A stretch of DNA of 47,409 nucleotides from Puniceicoccus vermicola (lineage in GTDB: Bacteria; Verrucomicrobiota; Verrucomicrobiia; Opitutales; Puniceicoccaceae), in NCBI RefSeq assembly GCF_014230055.1, contig NZ_JACHVA010000005.1:1-47409 (forward strand), given 5' to 3'. Of the stretch, positions 1-7,336 are shown piece after piece. Below the pieces are notes generated by a model. The model was given only the letters and a program-made list of their open reading frames with translations, did not search any database and was not told where the DNA came from. The stretch's first letter is position 1. Every line of letters begins with the position of its first letter. Made by a program: the position numbers and the translations under genes.

Positions 1-2
1 CG

Positions 3-521
3 GTCGGGGACTTGCAGAGCTATAGGCTATCGAGTTTTCCAAAGTTTCGCAAGAGGGTGGTGATGCCTCCGCTGGATCGGGGTTGCTGCCTATCGCTCTG
101 TGACTTGCCGGACAGTCTGGCGGGAATGCGCAAATACCAGAAGCGGCTTGAGATTGTAGAGGAAAGCGATCCGAAAAGAAAAGACGAGCTGGATCGGAAA
201 TACGGGCGTGGTTGGTTTCTGGGAAGTAGCCAAGCCAAGAAGGAGCTAGTCAAGGAATTGGAGAAATCCGGTTCGGAGGTGGATTGGGATGGCGTCGACC
301 TGAAGGAGTTGAACGAGTCGCGTTGGGAGGGGATTGTGTGTGAAGAATTGAAGAAGCGAAAGATCTCTGAAGCGACGATCATCTCCAGTCCCAAAAGCGC
401 GGACTGGAAGATTGAGATCGCCAAAAGACTGCGCAAAGAAACGACGGCAAAGAATCCGTGGATTGCCAAGCGGTTGGCGATGGGGCATCCAAACTACGTG
501 AGCAATTTGGTGAATGGGTAG
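3..521 (+). CDS. Y1-type (REP-associated) transposase, C-terminal part, cut by window edge
   Basis: The reading frame is open from the first bases of the window, so the gene begins outside it. The visible 172 residues match the C-terminal half of Verrucomicrobia/Planctomycetes Y1_Tnp-family transposases. There is a basic linker, a GRGWFLGS segment near the middle, and a final helix-turn-helix-like stretch with the signature WIAKRLAMGHP. The HUH nuclease core is not visible here. A relative showing the complementary N-terminal half, including HUH, sits at the right edge (46901-47409). These enzymes act on single-stranded palindromic DNA. The gene is followed by a 16-base motif at 540-555 that recurs at 1085-1100. 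Family assignment rests on the C-terminal pattern only. Whether the copy is intact cannot be judged. Confidence 0.7.
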   Translation, partial: VGDLQSYRLSSFPKFRKRVVMPPLDRGCCLSLCDLPDSLAGMRKYQKRLEIVEESDPKRKDELDRKYGRGWFLGSSQAKKELVKELEKSGSEVDWDGVDLKELNESRWEGIVCEELKKRKISEATIISSPKSADWKIEIAKRLRKETTAKNPWIAKRLAMGHPNYVSNLVNG

Positions 522-539
522 AGATCATTATATTTTGCG

Positions 540-555
540 TTTGACCCCTTTTAAA
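540..555 (+). repeat. 16-base direct repeat, copy 1
   Basis: TTTGACCCCTTTTAAA starts 19 bases after the transposase stop codon and is repeated exactly at 1085-1100. From memory, a GACCCCTTTT half-palindrome is common beside Y1-type transposase genes, so it may be a transposon-end or REP-like remnant (inference). Confidence 0.6.
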
Positions 556-661
556 AAAACGTCTAAACAGAAATATGTCGTGAGGTTTTTTTTTCTTTCC
601 GCTAATTATCGGCATTTCACTTTCCACCTTATCCGGGCTAGCGGAGAGAATCAAAGTTGAC

Positions 662-1033
662 GTGATTCCGAAAGAATTGGTTTCGGCGATGTATGATCAA
701 ATTGAAGCCTACGTTGAAAAAGACGATTCAAGGTTCTTTAGGGATTTTGCACGGCCCGAAGACGGGAGGCTGCCCGAATCTGAGAGTTCTCTTCCGAAAA
801 CCTATGGCTGGGTTGATTCCATTACGGTGACAAGAGTCCTTATTCAGCATTACGAAAGCTCAAGCTCGGACGGAGCAATCCGTTTGCCGATCGGCGAGAA
901 TGTGTATATTTGCTGGTATGATGTTCTATATGAGGGAAAGGAGGGTTCGCTTCAGAACGAAATGATCTCAAAAAACCGAAGCGTTTGGAAAATTGTCGAA
1001 GGAGAATGGAAGATAATTGAGATGGGATACTAA
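662..1033 (+). CDS. Orphan small protein, probable NTF2/SnoaL-like fold, likely 5' frameshifted
   Basis: The 123-residue frame starting at GTG 662 is not a family I can name. Its pattern (helical start with paired acidic/aromatic residues, then strands ending WKIVEGEWKIIEMGY) resembles NTF2/SnoaL-like domains, in which a closing 'W.i....W.i' strand pair is typical. The frame stays open upstream from 584 and encodes FFFFPLIIGISLSTLSGLAE, which reads like a signal peptide, but it has no start codon. GTG 580 lies one frame away, just before a run of nine T (586-594). Removing one T would give MR followed by that hydrophobic segment. The gene was therefore probably an exported protein of about 150 residues. 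The start at 662 may be only the remnant. Composition is AT-richer than the rest of the window. Confidence 0.5.
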   Translation: MIPKELVSAMYDQIEAYVEKDDSRFFRDFARPEDGRLPESESSLPKTYGWVDSITVTRVLIQHYESSSSDGAIRLPIGENVYICWYDVLYEGKEGSLQNEMISKNRSVWKIVEGEWKIIEMGY

Positions 1034-1084
1034 GGTTTTTGCGGGGGTATGACCCAAAAACATCGGTATCACTCTGTGATGGCA

Positions 1085-1100
1085 TTTGACCCCTTTTAAA
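1085..1100 (+). repeat. 16-base direct repeat, copy 2
   Basis: An exact second copy of TTTGACCCCTTTTAAA (first at 540-555), in the same orientation and 52 bases after the stop of the 662-1033 gene. The two copies bracket that gene. The element could be a transposition scar or part of a REP-like family. Confidence 0.6.
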
Positions 1101-1199
1101 CTTTTAAAATAAATAATAATATTTCCCTTTTATATATTTCCAGTCGCTTACGATCAAATGGGGGCGAGTTTATAGAATAAGAGAATTGTAGTTGGCATT

Positions 1200-1652
1200 A
1201 TGAAATCTTATAAAGCATTTTTTTTCTTCAGCAGTTTGTGGCTTGCCTCTCTTTCTTCTTTGATGGCATTAGATGGCTCGAACGAATTTGTTGAGATAGA
1301 GCTTCCGGAAGTTGAAAAGTTTAGAGTTTTTTATTCTGGGGATGGTATTTTGGAGAGAATTGAGATAAAATTTCGTTTTTTAACCAATGGTGAAGGCGTT
1401 CAAGTAAATGAAAGTTATATTCATTTTTCGAGTGATAGAAAAATTCTGATCGGAAAACTTGTGGCGATGGGTGCCATGGAGATGACGGGTAGCTTGCCTC
1501 CATCGCCAGCCTTAAAATACGTCTTTAACGAGCATGAAGTTTGGGAAGGGGCGGATAACTTGATTTATTCAGAAAGAGTGACTTTGCCGTATTCAGGCGC
1601 TGGAATTGAGTATTTTGTGCCTTTTCAATATGCTATCGATAAGGAGAAGTAA
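1200..1652 (+). CDS. Orphan exported protein, unknown function
   Basis: A 150-residue protein whose first 23 residues form a clear Sec signal peptide: MKSYK, a Phe/Leu/Ser-rich core, and a likely cleavage after SLMA. The mature part is strand-rich and acidic, with no motif I recognise. No lipobox is visible, so it is probably periplasmic or secreted. The ATG at 1200 is the natural start because the signal peptide begins there. No strong Shine-Dalgarno sequence is seen. Its stop codon directly abuts the 3' end of a transposase fragment on the other strand (1653). With its AT-rich composition this suggests acquired DNA (inference). Confidence 0.6.
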   Translation: MKSYKAFFFFSSLWLASLSSLMALDGSNEFVEIELPEVEKFRVFYSGDGILERIEIKFRFLTNGEGVQVNESYIHFSSDRKILIGKLVAMGAMEMTGSLPPSPALKYVFNEHEVWEGADNLIYSERVTLPYSGAGIEYFVPFQYAIDKEK

Positions 1653-1856
1653 TTAGGCCGCGTGGACAAATTCAAATTTGATCCAATCGACTATTACCGC
1701 GAGGGTTACGAAACCGAGGAAAGTCTGAGGAAGTTGTTCGTATCGTCTAGCGACTCTTCTGTATGACTTTATTCTGCAGAAGAAGTTCTCGACCATTCTT
1801 CGAAGCTTTCCGATCTCTTTTTCATAGTGGATGTGTTCTTTTCGAGTAATACCCAA
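1653..1856 (-). pseudogene. C-terminal fragment of an IS5-type DDE transposase
   Basis: Sixty-seven residues on the minus strand match the conserved C-terminus of IS5/IS427-group transposases: RRMVENFFCRIKSYRRVARRYE, then a hydrophobic TFLGFVTLAVIVDW tail. The glutamate of RRMVENFF corresponds to the last acid of the DDE triad. The N-terminal two thirds, with the other two catalytic acids, is missing. The frame is closed upstream by a stop near 1880. It is therefore a dead remnant and not an active insertion sequence. It lies tail to tail with the 1200-1652 gene, with no bases between the stop codons. I see no matching terminal repeats. Confidence 0.75.
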
Positions 1857-1936
1857 TAAGAAAAGGTTAGCGAGTTAATGGGTGTCAGCTATCGTCTTTG
1901 TATGAGACGCCGCAATCTTGGGGAATAAGCGTGAAA

Positions 1937-2145
1937 GGCACTAGTTTAAGAGCTCTTGCGAAGATAATCTGGCGATTGGCACGTCGATAAGAACCCCTCC
2001 ACCGCCTGACGGCGGTCCCCCTCCCCTCCAAGCAGGGGAGGAGTCTCTACTTAAATTTTCAACTCCCCTCCTACGAGTAGGTGGGGGGACCAGCGCCAGC
2101 TGGTGGGGTGGTTTCGCGATGCGTAGATATCCTTAAACTAGTGCC
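1937..2145. repeat. MITE-like element: 14-bp perfect terminal inverted repeats around a nested palindrome
   Basis: GGCACTAGTTTAAG at 1937-1950 is the exact reverse complement of 2132-2145, bounding about 209 bases. Inside lies a second, C/G-rich imperfect inverted repeat (about 1989-2110; the CCCCTCCCC and GGTGGGGGG arms face each other). No reading frame fits the element. The flanks carry a near-direct repeat (GGGAATAAGCGT at 1921-1932 and GGGAGTAAGCGT at 2150-2161, 11 of 12 identical), although it is offset four bases from each terminal repeat. This is the anatomy of a non-autonomous element, but no family can be assigned. Confidence 0.65.
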
Positions 2146-2231
2146 ATTCGGGAGTAAGCGTCCGGTGGGCGACCCCTGATAACTCGACGCGCAAAGATAT
2201 CTTTTGGTTGAAGTATTATCAGGCCCCTCTT

Positions 2232-2270
2232 GAGATCGTTACAGAGGGAACGGGGATAAAGAACGATCTC
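2232..2270 (+). promoter_or_regulatory. Inverted repeat in the leader of the TonB-dependent receptor gene
   Basis: GAGATCGTT (2232-2240) pairs perfectly with AACGATCTC (2262-2270) around a purine-rich 21-base loop, about 130 bases before the receptor start. It is not followed by a T-tract, so it is not a plain terminator. It could be a structured leader, but I recognise no riboswitch class in it. Confidence 0.3.
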
Positions 2271-2401
2271 CTTCCGAAAGCCGAATAAAGAAACAAAGCT
2301 GTAACAATTTTCTTGAGATTGAGACTCTCTCCCATTGGGATCTCCGTTTTGCCGGAGCTCCTTGAGGCTCTAGTGCGGTAGAAAACCCTCGAAACAAGCT
2401 C

Positions 2402-4696
2402 ATGACGAAACCTAAGAACCCTCTCTCCATCAGCGCCTTGTGGTCGTTCCTCATTCTGGGATCCGCACCGGCCGAAACCCCTGAGTCCTCGACTTCGCCG
2501 GATGAATCGGAATCCGCCCAGCAACAGGAAAACTCTTCCCCCGCGGAAGAACCGCAGATGCTGGAAGCCTATCAGGTCATCGGAACGCAGGATCTCGCCT
2601 TCTCTCTTCCCGGTTCCGCCTATGTTCTCGACGAAGGCGATATCCAGAACCTGAACTACGAAAACATCAACCAGGTACTTCGCCAGATCCCCGGCGTCTA
2701 CGTCCGCGAGGAAGATGGCTACGGAAACTTCCCGAACATCAGCATTCGCGGGGTCGATGCCAGTCGATCAGCGAAAGTGACCTTGATGGAAGACGGCGTT
2801 CTCACCGCCCCGGCCCCGTATTCCGCCCCGTCGGCCTACTACAGTCCTGCCGTTGGCCGGATGGCCGGAATCGAGGTCCTCAAAGGATCCAGCCAAGTGC
2901 GCTATGGACCGGAGACCACCGGAGGCGTGTTGAACTATATCGCCACTCCCATTCCCGCCGGGAAAGACGAGGGCTATGCCCGCCTCTCCTACGGGAACAA
3001 CCAAGATCTCCAAAGCCACATCTGGGGCGGAGGCACCTACGATCTCGAAGCCGGCCAGCTCGGCGTCCTCGGCGAGTTTTACAGCCGCAGCACCGACGGG
3101 TTTCGCGAGATGGACACCACCGCCGCCTACAACGGAACGAATGACACTGGATTTGAGCGGATCGACGGGCGGGTAAAGCTCTCCTTCGTTCCCAACTGGG
3201 AAAAGTACAATAAGTTGGAGTTCAAACTCGGCTACACCGATTTCGACGCCAACGAAACCTATCTCGGAATCAGCACCCAAGACTTTCGCGCCGACCCCAT
3301 GCGCCGTTACGCCGCCAGCCGTAACGACCAGATCAATACCTACAGCACCCAAACCTACCTCCGGCACACGGTCGATCTCGAGGAAAACTGGCGCCTCGTC
3401 ACCACCGGATATTATCAGGAGTTTCAACGCAATTGGTACAAACTCAACGATCTGGTCGATCCGGACGCCTCCCTCTCGCAGTCTCTTTTTGACGGCACCC
3501 CTGGCTACAACGTTCTGACCGGACAGGCCGCCGGCCAACTCCGCTATCGGGCCAACAACCGGAACTACGGACTCTACGGAATCCAGTCCGACCTCAATGG
3601 TCTTTTCGAAACCGGTGATTTCGACCACCACATCAGCACCGGCCTCCGCCTCCATCACGACTACGAAGACCGTTTTCAGCACCAGGACGTTTACACACAG
3701 AATGATCTGGGTGCCTTCACCTCCGTCGACCGGGGCGCTCCGGGTAGTCAGACGAATCGGAAGAGCAGTGCCGACGCCATCGCCTACTACCTGCAGGACC
3801 GGATTGAGTATGGCGACTGGGCCGTCATCCCCGGGGTTCGCTATGAATACATCGACTACGAGGTCAACAACCGGGCTTCGGGCTCGACGGAGAGTGCTAA
3901 CCTCGACGTCTTCACTCCCGGCATTGGCCTCGAGTATCTCCTCGATCCCGACTGGATGCTCTTCACCGGATACTACCGCGGATTCTCACCTCCCGGGCCC
4001 TCGGGAGCCGTCAACGGAATCAAGGAAGAGACCAGCGACAGCTTCGAGCTCGGCACCCGTTACCGCAACGATCAGGGCTTCCGCGTGGAACTCGTTGGAT
4101 TCTACACCTTCTTCAACGATCTCCTGGTCGCCGAGAGCATTGGCAGCGGCAATCTCGACGACGAGAACGTCGGCAACGCCATCAGCCGGGGCATCGAGGC
4201 TTTGGTGGGGATCGATCCCGCGCAAATGACCGGTCAGTCCTTCCGTTCGCCTATCACCTTGGCCGCTACCTACACGGACGCGACCCTTGATGGGAATGCC
4301 TCCTCCGCCGATGCGGAATCAATCTTCGCCGGCGGCAAGGACGGGAACCGGATGCCCTACATTCCGGAGTGGCAGATCAACCTCACCGGGGGACTCGAGT
4401 TCGACCGCATCCGCGGATATGCCAGTGTGAGCTTTGCCACCAGCACGTATGCTTCCGCCAACAATTCCTCCGCTGAGGTCAATCCGGCCACCGGCGAAGC
4501 CGATGCTCGCTTCGGGAAAGTCGACAGCTACACGACCGTCGACTTGAGCGCGTACTACCGCCTCTGGGGCGAAGTGGAGCTCTTCGCCTACGCGCAGAAT
4601 GTCTTCAACGACGAATACATCATCAGCCGCCTGCCGCACGGCCCGCGTCCCGGTACGCCGGCAACCTACGGGATCGGTCTCCAGGCCCGCTGGTAG
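2402..4696 (+). CDS. TonB-dependent outer-membrane receptor, FecA-like
   Basis: The protein has 764 residues: a signal peptide (about 1-25, ending SAPA), a low-complexity Ser/Pro/Glu linker, a TonB-box-like EAYQVIGT, then the plug domain. Plug features include LRQIPGVYVRE, ISIRGVDASRS and VLKGSSQVRYGPETTGGVLNYI. A long 22-strand barrel follows and closes with YIISRLPHGPRPGTPATYG and a terminal aromatic Trp. These plug and C-terminal patterns are typical of FecA-type siderophore or ferric-dicitrate receptors, which import ligand using TonB-ExbBD energy. The substrate cannot be read from sequence, and no ferric transport genes flank it. It stands alone, preceded by a structured leader and followed by a strong terminator. 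No clear ribosome binding site precedes the ATG. Confidence 0.9.
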   Translation: MTKPKNPLSISALWSFLILGSAPAETPESSTSPDESESAQQQENSSPAEEPQMLEAYQVIGTQDLAFSLPGSAYVLDEGDIQNLNYENINQVLRQIPGVYVREEDGYGNFPNISIRGVDASRSAKVTLMEDGVLTAPAPYSAPSAYYSPAVGRMAGIEVLKGSSQVRYGPETTGGVLNYIATPIPAGKDEGYARLSYGNNQDLQSHIWGGGTYDLEAGQLGVLGEFYSRSTDGFREMDTTAAYNGTNDTGFERIDGRVKLSFVPNWEKYNKLEFKLGYTDFDANETYLGISTQDFRADPMRRYAASRNDQINTYSTQTYLRHTVDLEENWRLVTTGYYQEFQRNWYKLNDLVDPDASLSQSLFDGTPGYNVLTGQAAGQLRYRANNRNYGLYGIQSDLNGLFETGDFDHHISTGLRLHHDYEDRFQHQDVYTQNDLGAFTSVDRGAPGSQTNRKSSADAIAYYLQDRIEYGDWAVIPGVRYEYIDYEVNNRASGSTESANLDVFTPGIGLEYLLDPDWMLFTGYYRGFSPPGPSGAVNGIKEETSDSFELGTRYRNDQGFRVELVGFYTFFNDLLVAESIGSGNLDDENVGNAISRGIEALVGIDPAQMTGQSFRSPITLAATYTDATLDGNASSADAESIFAGGKDGNRMPYIPEWQINLTGGLEFDRIRGYASVSFATSTYASANNSSAEVNPATGEADARFGKVDSYTTVDLSAYYRLWGEVELFAYAQNVFNDEYIISRLPHGPRPGTPATYGIGLQARW

Positions 4697-4727
4697 ACCC
4701 TCTCCCGAAGTCGCCCTGACACTTCTC

Positions 4728-4757
4728 AGCCGCCCGGAACTCTCCGGGCGGCTTTTT
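4728..4757 (+). terminator. Intrinsic terminator after the TonB-dependent receptor
   Basis: AGCCGCCCGGA pairs with TCCGGGCGGCT across a 4-base loop, followed by T6. This is an 11-bp GC-rich stem beginning 31 bases after the stop codon, a textbook Rho-independent terminator. Confidence 0.93.
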
Positions 4758-5403
4758 TATGGGCGGGAAAATGGGCCGCGGCCGTCCGTCTCACGACCGG
4801 GTCCATCCAGGTCACTCTGGAGGGTGGGGTGTTGATGGGGTCAGTCCACAGTGGCACTTGGATCAGGCCGGATTCATGGATTTTGTATTGCCCGAAAGCA
4901 GAGAGAGATCTGCCCGAGGCGTTGGAATCTGCAAGCTTTTGGTGTGCAGCAAAATAACCTGTTTCTTCCCGGTTTTCAACGCGCCTTTGGGCGAAGCCCT
5001 CAATCTGCCCTCAAGAGGCTTGAGGATCATCGCCATTCGATGATGAAGGGCCTGCCGGGTCAACTGCGGTATGTTTTTGAGGAGGGGTGTTGCCTTTGGA
5101 CTCGATTCCCAAGCGTCCGAAGGAACGCGATCGTGGTTTTTCTTCGGCGGTTACAGTTTGGCACATGATCAGTCAGGGCTTTTTGTTTTCCGGGGGGTGG
5201 CGAAATCGATTCCGGTCCCACCCAAAGGCGCAAAAGATCACAAAAAGAGGAGAGTTGTGTAGGGGCCGGGTTGATCCCGTGTCCTGTGGTTGGCACGGGG
5301 TAGGTCTGGGGACACCTGAGGTGAACCGAGTCGCCGCAAGAAGTGAGTATAAACCAAGGTCATCTGTAGCAGGTGCCCAGGAGTCCCCACGCTTTCCAGC
5401 ATG
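4758..5403. other. Gene-poor interval with one long-range inverted repeat
   Basis: No convincing gene is seen in about 650 bases. Short open frames are present on both strands but show no domain or start signal. TGGGGACACCTG (5307-5318) faces CAGGAGTCCCCA (5378-5389), 11 of 12 paired with a loop of about 60 bases, just beyond the 3' end of the minus-strand gene at 5404. It may be part of that gene's 3' untranslated region. Confidence 0.4.
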
Positions 5404-6399
5404 TTACTCGGGAACCGATTCTCGGTTGAAATGGTAGGTTCTGATCCAATCGATTGCCTCACCGGGCTCCACGGGAAATTCCACGAACTGTTCGGGGCTC
5501 ACATACTCCTCTCGGGCATAGATGAAAGTGCGCACAAGAGGGACTCCTTCGGTCACCACCCGCACCGAGAGGTCATCTCCGAGAGCGAGAAGGATTTCTC
5601 CTTCAGTCGGCAGGGGAATCGGGGAAGGCACGTTAATGACGACTGACTCCTCCACCTTTTCCGGAAACCGGATTTGCTCACCCTCTATCCGGGCATTGCC
5701 TCGCAAAACCTCGCCCCCGGAAGCCGACCGGCCGAGATCCAGTCGATACGCTTCACCGATCGGAACCCCATTCAGTGAAAAGAAATTATGAACATAATGC
5801 TGAACTTCCAGAGCTCGCTCGCCGAGGTTCTCCAGTTTATTGCGAAGAATGATCCGGTTCTCTTCCAGTTCGACCGATGCCGTCAGTCGGTATCGATATC
5901 CCCTGAATTCCGGTGAAACCTGTATAAAATCAACTCGATCCTTCTCGGCCCTATACTCGGTCTTCGCTCTCTCGATGACTTCGTAGGGTCGATAAAAATC
6001 ATAGTGTTCCGAATCCTTACGCAAGACCCCGACCCCAATCTTCAGAAAACCCTCTCCAATTATCGCATTTTGAAACTCCGTAGGATCATCTTTGTTAAAC
6101 TCCGCAGCCAATCCGCCGCTTTCGGTCATTGGATTATGCTCAACAGGCGCAAAGAGAAACTCATCCTCCTCCACGGAGACCCGCAATACCGTCGCCACGT
6201 TGGTAAATCTCGTGCCCCGGTTATATCGATCGGGGGAGTTCGGGAGCATCACCTCCGCCCTTATCATTCCGTTCGAAAGGATTAAGACGTCCGCGAGTGG
6301 AGCTTTTGAAATGTCCTCCGATCCAAAGACGGCCCCTGCCAATACTACATGGAGCATCAGCAACGCCCATTTTCGCATTCTCTCACTCATTTTAATCAT
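5404..6399 (-). CDS. Secreted galactose-mutarotase-like protein
   Basis: A 331-residue protein with a signal peptide (n-region MSERMRKW, core LLMLHVVLAGAVFG). The body is strand-rich and follows the aldose-1-epimerase/galactose mutarotase-like fold: ILSNGMIRAEVMLP, then NRGTRF, YRYRLTASVEL with NRIILRNKLENLGE, HNFFSLNG, and a closing YHF. Members of this broad fold bind carbohydrate. The usual mutarotase catalytic His pair is not obvious, so enzymatic activity is uncertain. It diverges from a pseudopilin/heparinase pair, and the shared intergenic region carries two copies of an operator-like motif. A role in handling the oligosaccharide released by that lyase is inferred. Start: ATG 6399, with ATG 6390 equally possible. 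Confidence 0.65.
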   Translation of the reverse strand: MIKMSERMRKWALLMLHVVLAGAVFGSEDISKAPLADVLILSNGMIRAEVMLPNSPDRYNRGTRFTNVATVLRVSVEEDEFLFAPVEHNPMTESGGLAAEFNKDDPTEFQNAIIGEGFLKIGVGVLRKDSEHYDFYRPYEVIERAKTEYRAEKDRVDFIQVSPEFRGYRYRLTASVELEENRIILRNKLENLGERALEVQHYVHNFFSLNGVPIGEAYRLDLGRSASGGEVLRGNARIEGEQIRFPEKVEESVVINVPSPIPLPTEGEILLALGDDLSVRVVTEGVPLVRTFIYAREEYVSPEQFVEFPVEPGEAIDWIRTYHFNRESVPE

Positions 6400-6469
6400 T
6401 GGGCTTTGGTAGGTAACTCTTAGAAAGGCACCTCAAGTGCCAGAACGGCTAAACTCAATCCAATGTGTA

Positions 6470-6522
6470 CTTTAATCATACAACAGACAGGTGTCGAACT
6501 TCTTTCAGGTGTATGATTACAA
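6470..6522. promoter_or_regulatory. Two operator-like sites in a divergent promoter region
   Basis: CTTTAATCATACAA (6470-6483) and GTGTATGATTACAA (6509-6522) are opposite-strand versions of the site at 9389-9402 (TTGTAATCATACAA), matching at 12 and 13 of 14 positions. Half-sites are TTGTA-N4-TACAA. The two centres are 39 bases apart, close to a whole number of helical turns, between the divergent genes at 6399 and 6582. The likely ligand is the LacI-family protein encoded at 9402 (inference). Confidence 0.6.
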
Positions 6523-6581
6523 CTGCAAATACCTTTTCTTATAAATTCCCTTGTCTAGGATTGGAAGAACCACCCCTCCGT

Positions 6582-7313
6582 ATGAGATTTTACCGCAGAC
6601 CCCATTCTCGTTTAACCCGTTACACTGGTTTCACACTTGTCGAAATCCTCGTTGCGATCGCCATCATCGGGCTCCTCGCTGGAATCATTTCAGCAGTAAC
6701 CCACAAGTCGATCGAGTCGGCTCGTCTCGCCCGGTGTCAAAGCAATTTACGTCAGATCGGGAATCTCTTTCATCTTTACGCCAACGACAATGACGGGCGC
6801 TTTCCCTATCAGATCACCTCTCGCGAAAATGGTGCGCTCGCTTGGGACTTTCAGTTGATGCCGTACGCAAATTCCTACGTCTCCGATATGGGATATGGAA
6901 ATGCGCACGAAGAGTATCTGGGCGAACGTCCTCCCGGCATTTTCGCCTGCCCCGCGAGCAGCAAAGACTCCCGCGGCACGACTCAACTTTCCAACTATGG
7001 CGTCAACGGAACTCTTGTGCGCCGAGGCAACGCTTCTCCGGCTCAGCTAAGACCACAGGTAAAGGTCGCCAACATTGTCGAACCGGCGAAGACGTACTTG
7101 GCGGCGGATTCGAATCAAAGGACGTTTACCCACTACAGTCGCAGTGATTTCACGGAAGAACCTGCCGACGCGGAAAGTGCGGCCGACCGACATGTAGGAG
7201 TCATCAATATGCTATTTGTAGACGGCCATGTCGAAACACTTACCCTCGACCAGATTGACTGGTCCGACACTGCGGCTGGCGTCGCGGATCGCGCTCCATG
7301 GGGAGCCAATTAG
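6582..7313 (+). CDS. Pseudopilin-like secreted protein with prepilin N-terminus and H-X9-DG motif
   Basis: From ATG 6582 the product has 243 residues: a short basic leader, then GFTLVEILVAIAIIGLLAGII. This is the prepilin peptidase site followed by the hydrophobic pilin helix, with the essential Glu at +5. Downstream is the C-terminal H-X9-DG motif (H in RHVGVINMLFVDGHVE), diagnostic of the DUF1559/GspG-like pseudopilins expanded in Verrucomicrobiota, Planctomycetota and Lentisphaerota. An in-frame upstream ATG (6465) would add residues without pilin character and would run through the operator sites, so 6582 is preferred. The heparinase gene follows after 23 bases, so the two are probably one transcript. 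In such loci pseudopilins are often found beside carbohydrate-active enzymes. Their exact job there is not established. Confidence 0.88.
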   Translation: MRFYRRPHSRLTRYTGFTLVEILVAIAIIGLLAGIISAVTHKSIESARLARCQSNLRQIGNLFHLYANDNDGRFPYQITSRENGALAWDFQLMPYANSYVSDMGYGNAHEEYLGERPPGIFACPASSKDSRGTTQLSNYGVNGTLVRRGNASPAQLRPQVKVANIVEPAKTYLAADSNQRTFTHYSRSDFTEEPADAESAADRHVGVINMLFVDGHVETLTLDQIDWSDTAAGVADRAPWGAN

Positions 7314-7336
7314 ACCCTATCCACCATCGCACATCC

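Noticed and set aside
2768-3682. Open frame of 304 codons opposite the TonB-dependent receptor
   Set aside because: A Val/Gly/Ala-rich shadow frame produced by the GC-rich receptor codons; no start signal or domain.
4851-5168. Possible 105-residue gene after the receptor terminator
   Set aside because: No recognisable motif, start signal or composition to distinguish it from chance; it overlaps alternative frames on both strands.
6465-6581. Upstream start for the pseudopilin
   Set aside because: It adds residues unlike a prepilin leader and covers both operator-like sites.
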